A stretch of DNA of 41,925 nucleotides, from NCBI GenBank assembly GCA_016720685.1, contig JADKKC010000041.1, positions 1-41,925 on the forward strand, written 5' to 3'. This DNA comes from Zoogloea sp. GTDB taxonomy: Bacteria; Pseudomonadota; Gammaproteobacteria; Burkholderiales; Rhodocyclaceae. The position numbers and the translations under genes were made by a program. This document shows positions 32,990-41,176 of the stretch, in pieces. The notes beneath the pieces are model-generated. The model had not been told where the DNA came from and did not search any database. It was given only the letters and a program-made list of their open reading frames with translations. How positions within the stretch are numbered: the first letter of the stretch is position 1; every line of letters begins with the position of its first letter.

Positions 32990-33018
32990 TTGACGGGATT
33001 GCGGGCGGCACCTAACAT
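32990..33018 (+). promoter_or_regulatory. Sigma-70 promoter of ispB
   Basis: TTGACG (32990-32995), a 17-base spacer and TAACAT (33013-33018) lie 27 bases before the TTG start of ispB. Both boxes are near consensus. Confidence 0.7.
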
Positions 33019-33045
33019 CACATTTTCACTATTCTGGGCAGTCCC

Positions 33046-34014
33046 TTGTCTCTCTCGCAGCTTTACGCGCCCATCGCCGAAGACATGAAGGCGCTCGATG
33101 CCGTCATCCGGGATCGTCTTCATTCTGATGTCCTCCTTATACGTCAGGTAGCCGAATACATCATCGGTAGCGGAGGCAAGCGAATGCGCCCCGCGATGGT
33201 GTTATTCACGGCCGGTGCGGCCGGCTATCAGGGCAGCCAGCACCTGGAGCTTGCCGCGGTCGTGGAGTTCATCCACACCGCCACGCTGCTGCACGACGAT
33301 GTGGTCGACGAATCCGACCTGCGTCGCGGCAACAAGACCGCCAATGCCATGTTCGGCAACGCTGCTTCGGTGCTGGTGGGGGATTTCCTCTACACGCGGG
33401 CCTTCCAGATGATGGTCGGCGTAAAGAGCATGCGGGTGATGGAGGTGCTTGCCGACGCCACCAACGTGATCGCCGAAGGTGAAGTGCTGCAGTTGCTCAA
33501 CTGCCACAATGCCGACGTGGAGGTCGACGATTACCTGCGGGTGATTCGCTACAAGACAGCCAAGCTCTTTGAGGCCGCGTCGCGCCTCGGCGGCATCCTG
33601 GCCGGCGCAAGCCCTGAAGTCGAAGAGGGCCTGGCCGCTTTTGGCATGCACATCGGCACGGCTTTCCAGCTGGTCGATGATGTTCTCGATTACTCCGGTG
33701 AAGAGGCGGATACCGGCAAGCACATCGGCGACGACCTCGCCGAAGGCAAGCCGACCCTGCCGCTCATCCATGTGATGAAGCACGGTAGCGCCGAGCATGC
33801 CGCTTGTGTGCGCAGTGCCATCGAAAACGGTGGTCGCGACGATTTTCCGGCTGTTCTGGAAGCCATTCGTGCCAGTGGGGCCATTGAAGCGACCCAAAAA
33901 GCGGCAGAAGCGGAGGCTGAACTGGCTTTGAACGCACTAAATGCGTTGCCCTCTTCCGTTTTTAAGGACTCCTTGATACAATTGTCTCAGTTCGCAGTCG
34001 CACGAAAATATTGA
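33046..34014 (+). CDS. ispB: Octaprenyl-diphosphate synthase (trans-polyprenyl synthase)
   Basis: IspB builds the all-trans polyprenyl side chain of ubiquinone and menaquinone. The protein is 322 aa, as in E. coli (323). The start is TTG 33046, followed by SLSQLYAPIAEDMKALDAVI, matching the family N-terminus, with a promoter just upstream. The first Asp-rich motif is HDDVVDESDLRRG; the second is LVDDVLDYSGEEADTGKHIG. GGKRMRPAMVLF and EGEVLQL are also conserved. It is the last protein gene before the tRNA-Pro pair. Confidence 0.96.
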   Translation: MSLSQLYAPIAEDMKALDAVIRDRLHSDVLLIRQVAEYIIGSGGKRMRPAMVLFTAGAAGYQGSQHLELAAVVEFIHTATLLHDDVVDESDLRRGNKTANAMFGNAASVLVGDFLYTRAFQMMVGVKSMRVMEVLADATNVIAEGEVLQLLNCHNADVEVDDYLRVIRYKTAKLFEAASRLGGILAGASPEVEEGLAAFGMHIGTAFQLVDDVLDYSGEEADTGKHIGDDLAEGKPTLPLIHVMKHGSAEHAACVRSAIENGGRDDFPAVLEAIRASGAIEATQKAAEAEAELALNALNALPSSVFKDSLIQLSQFAVARKY

Positions 34015-34104
34015 TGTTCGGCAGCTGTACAAAAGTCGAAGTTCAATGTTTGGTGTGGCTGCTTTGCTTTGGCAGCAACAGTTTGTTGTTGTGCAGTAAG
34101 ACGT

Positions 34105-34181
34105 CGGGGAATAGCTCAGCCTGGTAGAGCACTGCGTTCGGGACGCAGGGGCCGGAGGTTCGAATCCTCTTTCCCCGACCA
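34105..34181 (+). tRNA. tRNA-Pro (anticodon CGG), copy 1
   Basis: This is a 77-base tRNA with encoded CCA. The acceptor is CGGGGAA/TTCCCCG, the anticodon stem CTGCG/CGCAG with loop TTCGGGA (anticodon CGG), and the T-arm GGAGG-TTCGAAT-CCTCT. It closely resembles E. coli proK. It is identical to copy 2. Confidence 0.96.
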
Positions 34182-34193
34182 TCAATCTGCAAG

Positions 34194-34216
34194 ACAAACC
34201 GGAGTCATCGGTTTGT
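34194..34216 (+). other. Hairpin in the spacer between the two tRNA-Pro genes
   Basis: ACAAACCG and CGGTTTGT (8-bp stem, 7-base loop) are followed by a second small hairpin (ATTCTTC...GAAGAAT) just before copy 2. They may be processing signals of a dimeric tRNA precursor or an attenuating terminator. Confidence 0.45.
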
Positions 34217-34247
34217 TGCTTTAAATTCTTCTTCTGTGAAGAATCGT

Positions 34248-34324
34248 CGGGGAATAGCTCAGCCTGGTAGAGCACTGCGTTCGGGACGCAGGGGCCGGAG
34301 GTTCGAATCCTCTTTCCCCGACCA
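34248..34324 (+). tRNA. tRNA-Pro (anticodon CGG), copy 2
   Basis: This copy is base-for-base identical to copy 1 over all 77 positions. It follows after a 66-base spacer and is itself followed by a strong terminator. No separate promoter is evident, so the pair is probably one transcript. Confidence 0.96.
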
Positions 34325-34334
34325 CTCATTCCGC

Positions 34335-34364
34335 AAAAAAGCCACTTTTCGAAGTGGCTTTTTT
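34335..34364 (+). terminator. Intrinsic terminator of the tRNA-Pro operon
   Basis: The stem GCCACTT/AAGTGGC has a TTCG loop and is preceded by A6 and followed by T6. It is a textbook intrinsic terminator usable on both strands, 11 bases after the second tRNA. Confidence 0.92.
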
Positions 34365-34617
34365 GCGTCCACACAGCACGCAGACAGGCTCGTGAATGAG
34401 CCGGGCCCTGGCGCGCTGCAATCGCTATATCTGGCTGTCGGGACGTATGTGATCCACCTCCCGTGGTGATCGGCTCCCGGATGCGGCTGGCGTGGTCGCA
34501 GCCACCCACCCAATTGCGTCTCGAGTGATAAGCAGATCTCTGCTTATTGGCTTGTGCGCTGAGCCCCGCGGATCTGGAGCCAGATCTTTCTTCCGGCAGC
34601 ACGCCGTGTTTGTTCTA
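34365..34617. other. Non-coding gap with two palindromes
   Basis: This is 253 bases between the tRNA terminator and the IS630 element with no convincing gene. It holds two perfect dyads: ATAAGCAG-ATCT-CTGCTTAT (34528-34547), and GATCTG-GAGC-CAGATC (34571-34586) followed by TTTCTT, which looks like a weak terminator. Confidence 0.45.
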
Positions 34618-35774
34618 GTGTAGTGCTTTCGAAATTTTCGAACCAATCACGGTTTTGCCTGTCATATTTGCACCCTGTCGATGGAGCGAATGATGAATCA
34701 AGGCAAGCCGATCAATCTGACCGAGGTACAGCGTGTTGAACTGGAGCGCCGAGTGCGATCGCAGACATTGGATGCGCGCAGCGTCAGGCGGGCAAAGATT
34801 GTTTTGCTGGCCGCCGATGGCGTAAGCAATCACGAGATTGCCCGTCGGCTCGAAATCGGTCGCGGACAGGTGATTGCCTGGCGTGGCCGGTTTGCCGAAG
34901 GTGGGGTGGAGGCGATTGCGTCGGACTTGCCGCGCAGCCGACGCAAGTCGCGCATTGATGCGGCCGAGATTGTGCGTCTGACGACGCAAACGACCCCGGA
35001 AGGCGCGACCCACTGGAGCACGCGCACACTGGCCGCCCGGCTCGGCATCTCGGACACCACGGTACTCAAGGTGTGGCGTGCTCATGGCCTCAAGCCGCAC
35101 TTGGTGGAAACCTTCAAGGTGTCGCGCGACCCCAAGTTCGTCGAGAAGCTTGAAGATATTGTTGGCCTGTACATGTCGCCGCCGGAGCACGCCTTGGTGC
35201 TGTGTTGTGACGAAAAGAGTCAGGTGCAGGCGCTGGATCGTACCCAACCCGGCTTGCCGCTCAAGAAAGGTCGGGCGGAAACGATGACCCACGACTACAA
35301 GCGCCATGGGACGACGACCCTGTTTGCCGCGATGAGTACGCTTGATGGTTCGGTGATCTCCCGCTGCGCGCAACGTCACCGCCATGTTGAGTGGCTCGAC
35401 TTCTTGCGTCAGATCGACCGCGAAACCCCTGAGGACAAGGCGCTTCATCTCATCTGCGACAACTACGCGACGCACAAGCACCCCAAGGTCAAGGAATGGC
35501 TGGAGAAGCATCCACGCTTTCACATCCATTTCACCCCGACCTCCGCCTCCTGGCTCAACATGGTCGAGCGATTCTTCCGCAGTATCTCGACCGATCGCCT
35601 GGCGCGCGGCGTCTTTCGCAGCGTCCCCGAACTCGTGGCCGCCATCGAGGATTACATCACCGTGCATAACCAGAACCCAAAGCCCTTTATCTGGACCGCC
35701 AAGGCCAATGACATCCTCAAAAAGTCATTCGCGCCAACCGCCAACTCGGTTCGAAGAAAAACGAAGCACTACAC
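34618..35774 (+). mobile_element. IS630-family insertion sequence
   Basis: This is a 1157-base element. Terminal inverted repeats GTGTAGTGCTT (left, from 34618) and its complement (right, ending 35774) match perfectly over at least 11 bases, with weaker similarity inward (TTCGAA). The element is flanked by TA at 34616-34617 and 35775-35776, the TA target duplication characteristic of IS630/Tc1-mariner elements. It encodes one DDE transposase and looks recent and complete. Confidence 0.88.
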
Positions 35775-35859
35775 TAGCCCTGGGCGCGCAGAGACCGTCA
35801 AGCGACACCATGACTTGACGCCCTGGCGACATTTGGAACTGCCTCCCGACGCGGGTTGA
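34681..35859 (+). CDS. IS630-family transposase
   Basis: This is a 392 aa frame from ATG 34681; ATGs at 34690 and 34693, with GGAG upstream, are alternatives. An N-terminal double HTH (SVRRAKIVLLAADGVSNHEI, then ARRLEIGRGQVIAWRGRFAEGG and RTLAARLGISDTTVLKVWR) is followed by the DDE domain: LCCDEKSQVQALDR, HLICDNYATHKHPKV and SWLNMVERFFR. The frame runs through the right inverted repeat (35764-35774), so the last ~28 residues are encoded by flanking chromosome, giving a site-specific C-terminal tail. The DDE core is intact. Confidence 0.93.
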   Translation: MERMMNQGKPINLTEVQRVELERRVRSQTLDARSVRRAKIVLLAADGVSNHEIARRLEIGRGQVIAWRGRFAEGGVEAIASDLPRSRRKSRIDAAEIVRLTTQTTPEGATHWSTRTLAARLGISDTTVLKVWRAHGLKPHLVETFKVSRDPKFVEKLEDIVGLYMSPPEHALVLCCDEKSQVQALDRTQPGLPLKKGRAETMTHDYKRHGTTTLFAAMSTLDGSVISRCAQRHRHVEWLDFLRQIDRETPEDKALHLICDNYATHKHPKVKEWLEKHPRFHIHFTPTSASWLNMVERFFRSISTDRLARGVFRSVPELVAAIEDYITVHNQNPKPFIWTAKANDILKKSFAPTANSVRRKTKHYTSPGRAETVKRHHDLTPWRHLELPPDAG

Positions 35860-36042
35860 TGAAAGCTTGATGGGGCACTCAGGGCTTCCGGAGATACCCA
35901 TATGGAATCGACATTGCTGCTGGGTGGATTGTGGCCTGCTCATGGTCAGCATCACCGCATCCGCCGCAATGCCGCCGGGCCGGTCAATGATTGGCACGGC
36001 GCAGGATTTACCTGGGCCTGCATGCCCGCGGCCCTTCGAGCG
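35777..36042. other. Gap between IS630 and the liv operon
   Basis: This is about 265 bases with no supportable gene other than the read-through tail of the transposase (to 35859). Short antisense frames here lack any recognisable family. It is the right-hand continuation of the sequence interrupted by the IS630 insertion. Confidence 0.4.
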
Positions 36043-36076
36043 TAAAAATACCCGCCATGCTCACGCCTGGCGGGCT
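36043..36076 (-). terminator. Intrinsic terminator of the liv operon
   Basis: On the minus strand CCCGCCA...TGGCGGG (7-bp stem, 10-base loop) is followed by TATTTTT, 13 bases or so after the livF stop. It is a good Rho-independent terminator for the transporter operon. Confidence 0.82.
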
Positions 36077-36088
36077 GCCGAGTCGCTC

Positions 36089-37399
36089 TTACATGCCGAG
36101 GTAGGCGGCGCGGACCTGTTCGTCTTCGATCAGCTCCCGGCCGCTGCCGGTGAGGGTGATGTTGCCGGTTTCCAGAACATAGCCACGGTCGGCGATGGCG
36201 AGGGCCGAGAAGGCGTTCTGTTCGACCAGCAGGATGGTCATGCCCTGGGCCTTCAAGGTTTTCACCACGTTGAAGACTTCTTCGACCAGCAGCGGGGCGA
36301 GGCCCATCGACGGCTCGTCGAGGAGCAGCAATTTGGGGCGGCCCATCAGCGCGCGGCCGATGGCGAGCATCTGCTGCTGGCCGCCGGACAGGGTGCCGGC
36401 GGGAAGCCGGCGCTTCTCTTTCAGGATCGGGAACATGGCGTAGATTTTTTCCAGATCGCCTTCCACCTGCTGCTTGGGCTGGGTGTAGGCCCCGAGGCGC
36501 AGGTTGTCCTCGATCGACAGCGGCCCGAAGACCTGGCGACCTTCCGGCGACTGGCAGATGCCGCGGCGCATGCGCATGTCGGAGCGCAGCTTCGAGATGT
36601 CCTCGCCATCGAAAACAATTTTGCCCGCCGACATCGGCTGCACCCCCGACAGGGTGCGCAGGAAGGTGGTCTTGCCGGCGCCGTTGGCGCCCACCAGGGC
36701 TACGGTTTCGCCACGTCGCACTTCCAGTGAGATGCCTTTGAGCGCCTTGATGCGCCCGTAGCAGCTTTCCAGGCCGCTGACGCTGAGCAGCACTTCGCCT
36801 TTGCCGCCGGCCGCTTGCAGTTCGCCGGCGCTCTGGCCGCCGAGTCCGACCGACACCGGCGCCAGGCTGGCGACCTTGTGGAACAGTTCGCGGAATTCGG
36901 CCCGCGCCGCGCTGCCAAACACCGGATCGTCGTTGTCGAGGAAGGCCTGGTCGATCTCGGCCCAGTCGGCGGCGGTGAGCATTTCGCTGGCGAGCGGGTA
37001 GATATCCTTCTCTTCGCTGCGGATGTGCGCCTTCTGGTCGTTGAGGTAAAGACGCAGGGCTTCGGCCAGTTCGTTCACGCTGCTGCGGCCGGCGGCGGTA
37101 TCGGCCAGTTGCCGGCGCAGGGCTTCGAGGTTCTGCGGCCCGTTGCGGTGCTCGGCCTGCAGGCGGTCGAGGAGCGGCCCGGCCTTGTCGCTGCGCTGGC
37201 GCAGGATGCGGAACAGGTACTCGTCTTCCTTCTTGTGGTGGCAGCCGTCCATGAAGTGCTCGAAGTAATCGAGCACGGAGCCGATGAAGGCCGGCTCGGC
37301 CTTCTGATCCCGTTCCATCTCGCCGATGACCTGGTCGAGGGTGATGGCCAGGCGCCACAGGTTGCGGTGCTCGTCCTTGATGATGCGAAGTGCTTCCAT
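36089..37399 (-). CDS. livF: Hemerythrin (HHE) domain - LivF ABC ATPase fusion
   Basis: This is a 436 aa single frame. Residues ~1-165 are a hemerythrin-like four-helix di-iron domain: KDEHRNLWRL (H11), FEHFMDGCHHKKEDEYLF (H48, H54/H55, E58), AEHRNG (H84), and QKAHIRSEEKDIYPLA (H125, E129), matching H...HxxxE...H...HxxxE ligands. Residues ~200-436 are a complete LivF ATPase with GANGAGKTT (Walker A), GICQSPEGRQVF, LSGGQQQMLAIGRALM (signature), LLLLDEPSMGLAP (Walker B) and LVEQNAFSALAIADRGYVLE. A normal LivF is about 235 aa. The start ATG 37399 has GAGGA upstream. It lies 17 bases after livG. The fusion suggests O2, NO or redox control of transport; that is inference. Confidence 0.93.
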   Translation of the reverse strand: MEALRIIKDEHRNLWRLAITLDQVIGEMERDQKAEPAFIGSVLDYFEHFMDGCHHKKEDEYLFRILRQRSDKAGPLLDRLQAEHRNGPQNLEALRRQLADTAAGRSSVNELAEALRLYLNDQKAHIRSEEKDIYPLASEMLTAADWAEIDQAFLDNDDPVFGSAARAEFRELFHKVASLAPVSVGLGGQSAGELQAAGGKGEVLLSVSGLESCYGRIKALKGISLEVRRGETVALVGANGAGKTTFLRTLSGVQPMSAGKIVFDGEDISKLRSDMRMRRGICQSPEGRQVFGPLSIEDNLRLGAYTQPKQQVEGDLEKIYAMFPILKEKRRLPAGTLSGGQQQMLAIGRALMGRPKLLLLDEPSMGLAPLLVEEVFNVVKTLKAQGMTILLVEQNAFSALAIADRGYVLETGNITLTGSGRELIEDEQVRAAYLGM

Positions 37400-37416
37400 C
37401 TTTATATCCTCGGGCT

Positions 37417-38178
<762 letters not shown>

Positions 38179-38180
38179 GC

Positions 38181-39113
38181 TCAATCTCCTTTGCCAAACT
38201 TGGCGGCCAGAGTCGGAACCAGGCCCTTGGGCATGAAGATCATGCACACCATGAGGATTGCGCCGAAGGCCACGGTCTCCCAGCCTTCGAAGGTGGCCAG
38301 GGCCTGGGGCAGGGCGGTGAGCAGCACGGCGCCGATCAGGGAGCCATACACCGAGGCCATGCCGCCGATCACCACCATGGTCACCAGCTCGATGGAGTGG
38401 AAGAAGTCGGCCAGGTTGGGGGTGACGAAGCCGACGTAATGGGCGGTGATGCTGCCCATCAGGCTGGCAAACACCGCCGACATCACAAAGATGGCGACCT
38501 TGTAGCGCACCACGTCCACGCCCACCACTTGCGAGGCGACTTCCGAACCGTGCAAGGCGCGCAGGGCGCGGCCGAAGGGCGAGTCGATGAGGTTGATGGA
38601 GGCCCACACGCTCACCGACAACATCAGCGCGACGACCCAGTACCAATGCTTGTCGCTGGTGAGTTCGAAGCCCATGAGGCCCATCGCCGGCACCGGCATG
38701 CCGTCGGGGCCGCCGGTCCAGGCGGCCTCGTTGCGGATGGCGATGTTGATGATGATGCCCAGGCCCAGGGTGGCCATGGCCAGGTATTGGCCCTTGAGCT
38801 TGAAAATCGGGCGCGCCAGCACCGCTGCCAGCAGGCCGGTGATGGCAGCGCCGGCGCCCATCGCCAGCAGCGGATGCCACCCGAAGTGGGTGGGCAGCAC
38901 CGCCGAGGCATAGGCCCCGATGCCGAGGAAGCCGGCATGACCGAGGCTGATCTGGCCGGCAAAGCCGATCAGCAGGTTGAGGCCGAGGACGATCACCGCG
39001 TTGATGGCCATGCGGATGGCCAGGTCGAGATAGAAGCTGTTGGGCACCACCAGCGGCAGCACGGCGAGCACCGCGATGACGATGTAGAGCCCGAAGTAGG
39101 CACGTTTCTGCAT
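38181..39113 (-). CDS. livM: Branched-chain amino acid-type ABC permease LivM
   Basis: This is a 310 aa inner-membrane permease with about 8-10 membrane segments. Family features: LNLLIGFAGQISLGHAGFLGIGAYA near the N-terminus, KGQYLAMATLGLGIIINI, the cytoplasmic ATPase-coupling stretch SPFGRALRALHGSEVASQVVGVD, and GGMASVYGSLIGAVLLTALPQAL. The ATG at 39113 is chosen over the longer frame because MQKRAYFGLYIVIAVLAVLP gives the first membrane helix. It starts 2 bases after the livH stop. Confidence 0.95.
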   Translation of the reverse strand: MQKRAYFGLYIVIAVLAVLPLVVPNSFYLDLAIRMAINAVIVLGLNLLIGFAGQISLGHAGFLGIGAYASAVLPTHFGWHPLLAMGAGAAITGLLAAVLARPIFKLKGQYLAMATLGLGIIINIAIRNEAAWTGGPDGMPVPAMGLMGFELTSDKHWYWVVALMLSVSVWASINLIDSPFGRALRALHGSEVASQVVGVDVVRYKVAIFVMSAVFASLMGSITAHYVGFVTPNLADFFHSIELVTMVVIGGMASVYGSLIGAVLLTALPQALATFEGWETVAFGAILMVCMIFMPKGLVPTLAAKFGKGD

Positions 39114-39115
39114 GT

Positions 39116-39991
39116 TTACACTCGGTCGGTGACCCGGGCGCCGAACAGGCCGCGGGGCATGAAGAAAAGGATGAGGAGGATCAGCACGAAGGGAATCGCA
39201 TCCTTGTAGGCCGACGACAGGTAGCCCGCGCCGAAGGATTCGAGAATGCCCACCAGCAGGCCGCCGACGACGGCGCCAAGGCCGTTGCCGAGCCCGCCGA
39301 CCACCGCTGCGACGAAGCCCTTGAGGCCGAGCATGATGCCCACGTCGTAGGAGGTGAGGGTGATCGGGGTGACCAGGATGCCGCCCACGGCACCCAGCGC
39401 CGCCGACATGGCGAAGCTCATGAACAGCACCTTGCTGGTGTTGATGCCGACCAGCTCCGCCGCGAGGCTGTTGTACGACGTGGCCAGCATGGCCTTGCCG
39501 GTCAGGGTGCGGTTGAAGAAGTACCACAGCACGACCACCACCACGGCGGTCACGCCAAGTACCCACAGACTCTGGGGCATCAGGGTGGCGCCGAGGATTT
39601 CGATCGGGGTGTCGCCGGAGAAGGCCGGCAGGCTGTGCGTGCCCTTGCCCAGGAAGACGGCGGTGAGGCCGCGGATCACCAGCGAAGCGCCGATGGTGAT
39701 GATGATCAGGGTGACGGTTTCGGCACCCTTCACCGGCTCGATGGCCAGCTTTTCAACCACGATGCCGACGATGGCCGGAATCAGGATGGCCAGCACCAGG
39801 GCTGCCGGCAGGGGCAGGCCGGACTGGGCGAAGAACACTGCCAGCATGCCGCCCAGCATGATGAATTCGCCCTGGGCGAAGTTGATCACGTTGCTGGCGT
39901 TGTAGATGAGCGTGAAGCCGAGGGCCGCAAGGGCGTAGGTGGCGCCGACGGTGGCGCCCGAGAAGAGGAACTGGAGGAATTGGGCAAGCAT
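39116..39991 (-). CDS. livH: Branched-chain amino acid-type ABC permease LivH
   Basis: This is a 291 aa inner-membrane permease, first gene of the operon. LivH features: GATVGATYALAALGFTLIYN, ASNVINFAQGEFIMLGGMLA, the coupling helix LTGKAMLATSYNSLAAELVGINT, and GLKGFVAAVVGGLGNGLGAVVGGLLVGILESFGAGY. No substrate-binding protein gene (livK/livJ-type) is found in the window, so it is encoded elsewhere. A promoter and dyad lie at 40127-40171, with a ~135-base leader before the ATG. Confidence 0.95.
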   Translation of the reverse strand: MLAQFLQFLFSGATVGATYALAALGFTLIYNASNVINFAQGEFIMLGGMLAVFFAQSGLPLPAALVLAILIPAIVGIVVEKLAIEPVKGAETVTLIIITIGASLVIRGLTAVFLGKGTHSLPAFSGDTPIEILGATLMPQSLWVLGVTAVVVVVLWYFFNRTLTGKAMLATSYNSLAAELVGINTSKVLFMSFAMSAALGAVGGILVTPITLTSYDVGIMLGLKGFVAAVVGGLGNGLGAVVGGLLVGILESFGAGYLSSAYKDAIPFVLILLILFFMPRGLFGARVTDRV

Positions 39992-40126
39992 TACGCACCC
40001 CTTCCTGATGGGTTGGTGTCACGTTGATGGTTCATTTTTGTCTCCTGTCGTGTCGGGTGTTGGACGGGTGACCTGCGCCGTGGTCGGGCAGATTCTGTGT
40101 TCTGTATTTTGTAATCAGTTCTGCGG

Positions 40127-40155
40127 ATTAGAAATGATACAAAAATACTAGTCAA
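40127..40155 (-). promoter_or_regulatory. Sigma-70 promoter of the liv operon
   Basis: On the minus strand TTGACT (40155-40150), a 17-base spacer and TCTAAT (40132-40127) form a near-consensus promoter in the AT-rich patch upstream of livH. Confidence 0.72.
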
Positions 40156-40171
40156 GAAAAAAATTTGTATC
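40136..40171. promoter_or_regulatory. Candidate IclR operator at the liv promoter
   Basis: GATACAAA (40136-40143) and TTTGTATC (40164-40171) form a perfect 8-bp inverted repeat. One half-site lies in the spacer of the liv promoter and the other just upstream of its -35 box. The adjacent IclR gene is the natural candidate regulator. The assignment is inferred from position and symmetry. Confidence 0.55.
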
Positions 40172-40227
40172 GCAATCTGGATGAGCGTGGAAAGGGCCTC
40201 AGTAACGTCTTGCGGTGCGCCCGGCCA

Positions 40228-40262
40228 GAAGCGCAAATCCCGGCGCGTGGCCGGGATTTGAA
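40228..40262 (-). terminator. Hairpin downstream of iclR
   Basis: CAAATCCCGG and CCGGGATTTG, separated by a short GC-rich loop, form a perfect 10-bp stem (read on either strand) about 30 bases past the iclR stop. No long T tract follows, so it may be a terminator or a transcript-stabilising structure. Confidence 0.6.
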
Positions 40263-40293
40263 GGGGTACGGAAGCGCTGGGGCGAGGTCTGTG

Positions 40294-41094
40294 TTACGGC
40301 GCCTCTTCGGCGTAGCGCGTCGAGCCCAGGCGGACTGAAAGGGTGTGCGCAGCGTGCTTCAAATCACGGATCGTCGGGCTTTCGGCGCGCATGTCGGTGG
40401 AGCCTTCGACGCTGACAATGACAAGGGCCATGGTGAGTTCGTTCTTGAAATTGAAGACCGGTGCCGCTACCGCTTCGACGCCTTTTATCGTGTAGTTGCC
40501 GGAGATGGCGGCGACGCCTTCGCGCTCTACGTCAGCGAGCAGGGCGTAGGCGTCGTCGAGGGTGTGGATGCCGGCCGGGGCGCTGCCACCGGCCAGTTCC
40601 TTGAGGATCTGCTCTTCCACCTGCTCGCGCGGCAGCCACGCGGCAAAGACGCGGCCGGCTGCCGAGCTGAGCAGTTTGAGGTGGGTGCCGGTGACAACGT
40701 TGACGATGATCGGGCGGTTGGGACGTTCCCAGCGGACGATCACCGGGCCGTGGTCGCCCCACACGGCGAGGGCGGTGGTTTCGTTGATGGTGTCGCGCAG
40801 CTCGGCGATGGCCACCATGCCCAGGCGCACCCGGTCGAGGCGGTCGATGGCGACCAGGCCGATCTTGAGGGCGAAGGGGCCGATGTTGTAGCGGGAGGTG
40901 AGCGGATCCTGCTCGACCAGCCCGACACGGATCAGGCTGACCAGGTAGCGGTGGGCCTTGGAGGGCGGCATTTTGGCGGAAGCGGCGATGTCCTTGAGCA
41001 TCATCGAGCGCTTGCCCCCGACCATGGCCTTGAGGATGCCCATCCCCACTTCCAGGGACTGTACGCCGTGCTTTCCTTCCAGTTCTTCACTCAT
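40294..41094 (-). CDS. IclR family transcriptional regulator
   Basis: This is a 266 aa regulator. The N-terminal winged HTH is VQSLEVGMGILKAMVGGKRS followed by MMLKDIAASAKMPPSKAHRYLVSLIRVGLVEQD. The C-terminal IclR effector domain has YNIGPFALKIG, LRDTINETTALAVWGDHGPV, HLKLLSSAAGRVFAAWLP and GVEAVAAPVFNFKNELTMALVIV. IclR proteins often control aromatic or acetate catabolism and respond to small carboxylates. It lies between the liv operon (same strand, downstream) and the divergent paaY, so either or both could be targets. Confidence 0.94.
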   Translation of the reverse strand: MSEELEGKHGVQSLEVGMGILKAMVGGKRSMMLKDIAASAKMPPSKAHRYLVSLIRVGLVEQDPLTSRYNIGPFALKIGLVAIDRLDRVRLGMVAIAELRDTINETTALAVWGDHGPVIVRWERPNRPIIVNVVTGTHLKLLSSAAGRVFAAWLPREQVEEQILKELAGGSAPAGIHTLDDAYALLADVEREGVAAISGNYTIKGVEAVAAPVFNFKNELTMALVIVSVEGSTDMRAESPTIRDLKHAAHTLSVRLGSTRYAEEAP

Positions 41095-41176
41095 GATCCT
41101 GAATTCTCGGTTATGTTACGCATTGAAGAATAGATTTTATTAAAAGAAACCATCTGTCAAGCGAGGAGATCAATTC

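Larger units (their letters stand above)
39992..40293. other. Regulatory region between livH and iclR
   Basis: This is about 300 bases without a gene. The stretch 40095-40175 is markedly AT-rich in an otherwise GC-rich region and holds the liv promoter and an 8-bp dyad. A long inverted repeat near 40228-40262 (AAATCCCGG...CCGGGATTT) lies just after the iclR stop (40294) and likely terminates iclR. Confidence 0.6.

Noticed and set aside
34105..34324. Tandem tRNA-Pro copies as attL/attR of a tiny integrated element
   Set aside because: The 66-base spacer holds no gene, and each copy is a complete tRNA; simple duplication is the better explanation.
33937..34602. Minus-strand 221-codon frame across ispB end and both tRNA-Pro genes
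   Set aside because: It is antisense to two tRNAs and ispB; its repeated RTSGPCVPNAVLYQ-like text is translated tRNA, not a protein family.
35952..37358. Long Arg/Pro-rich minus-strand frame overlapping livF
   Set aside because: Out-of-frame shadow of the HHE-LivF gene, with no recognisable family.
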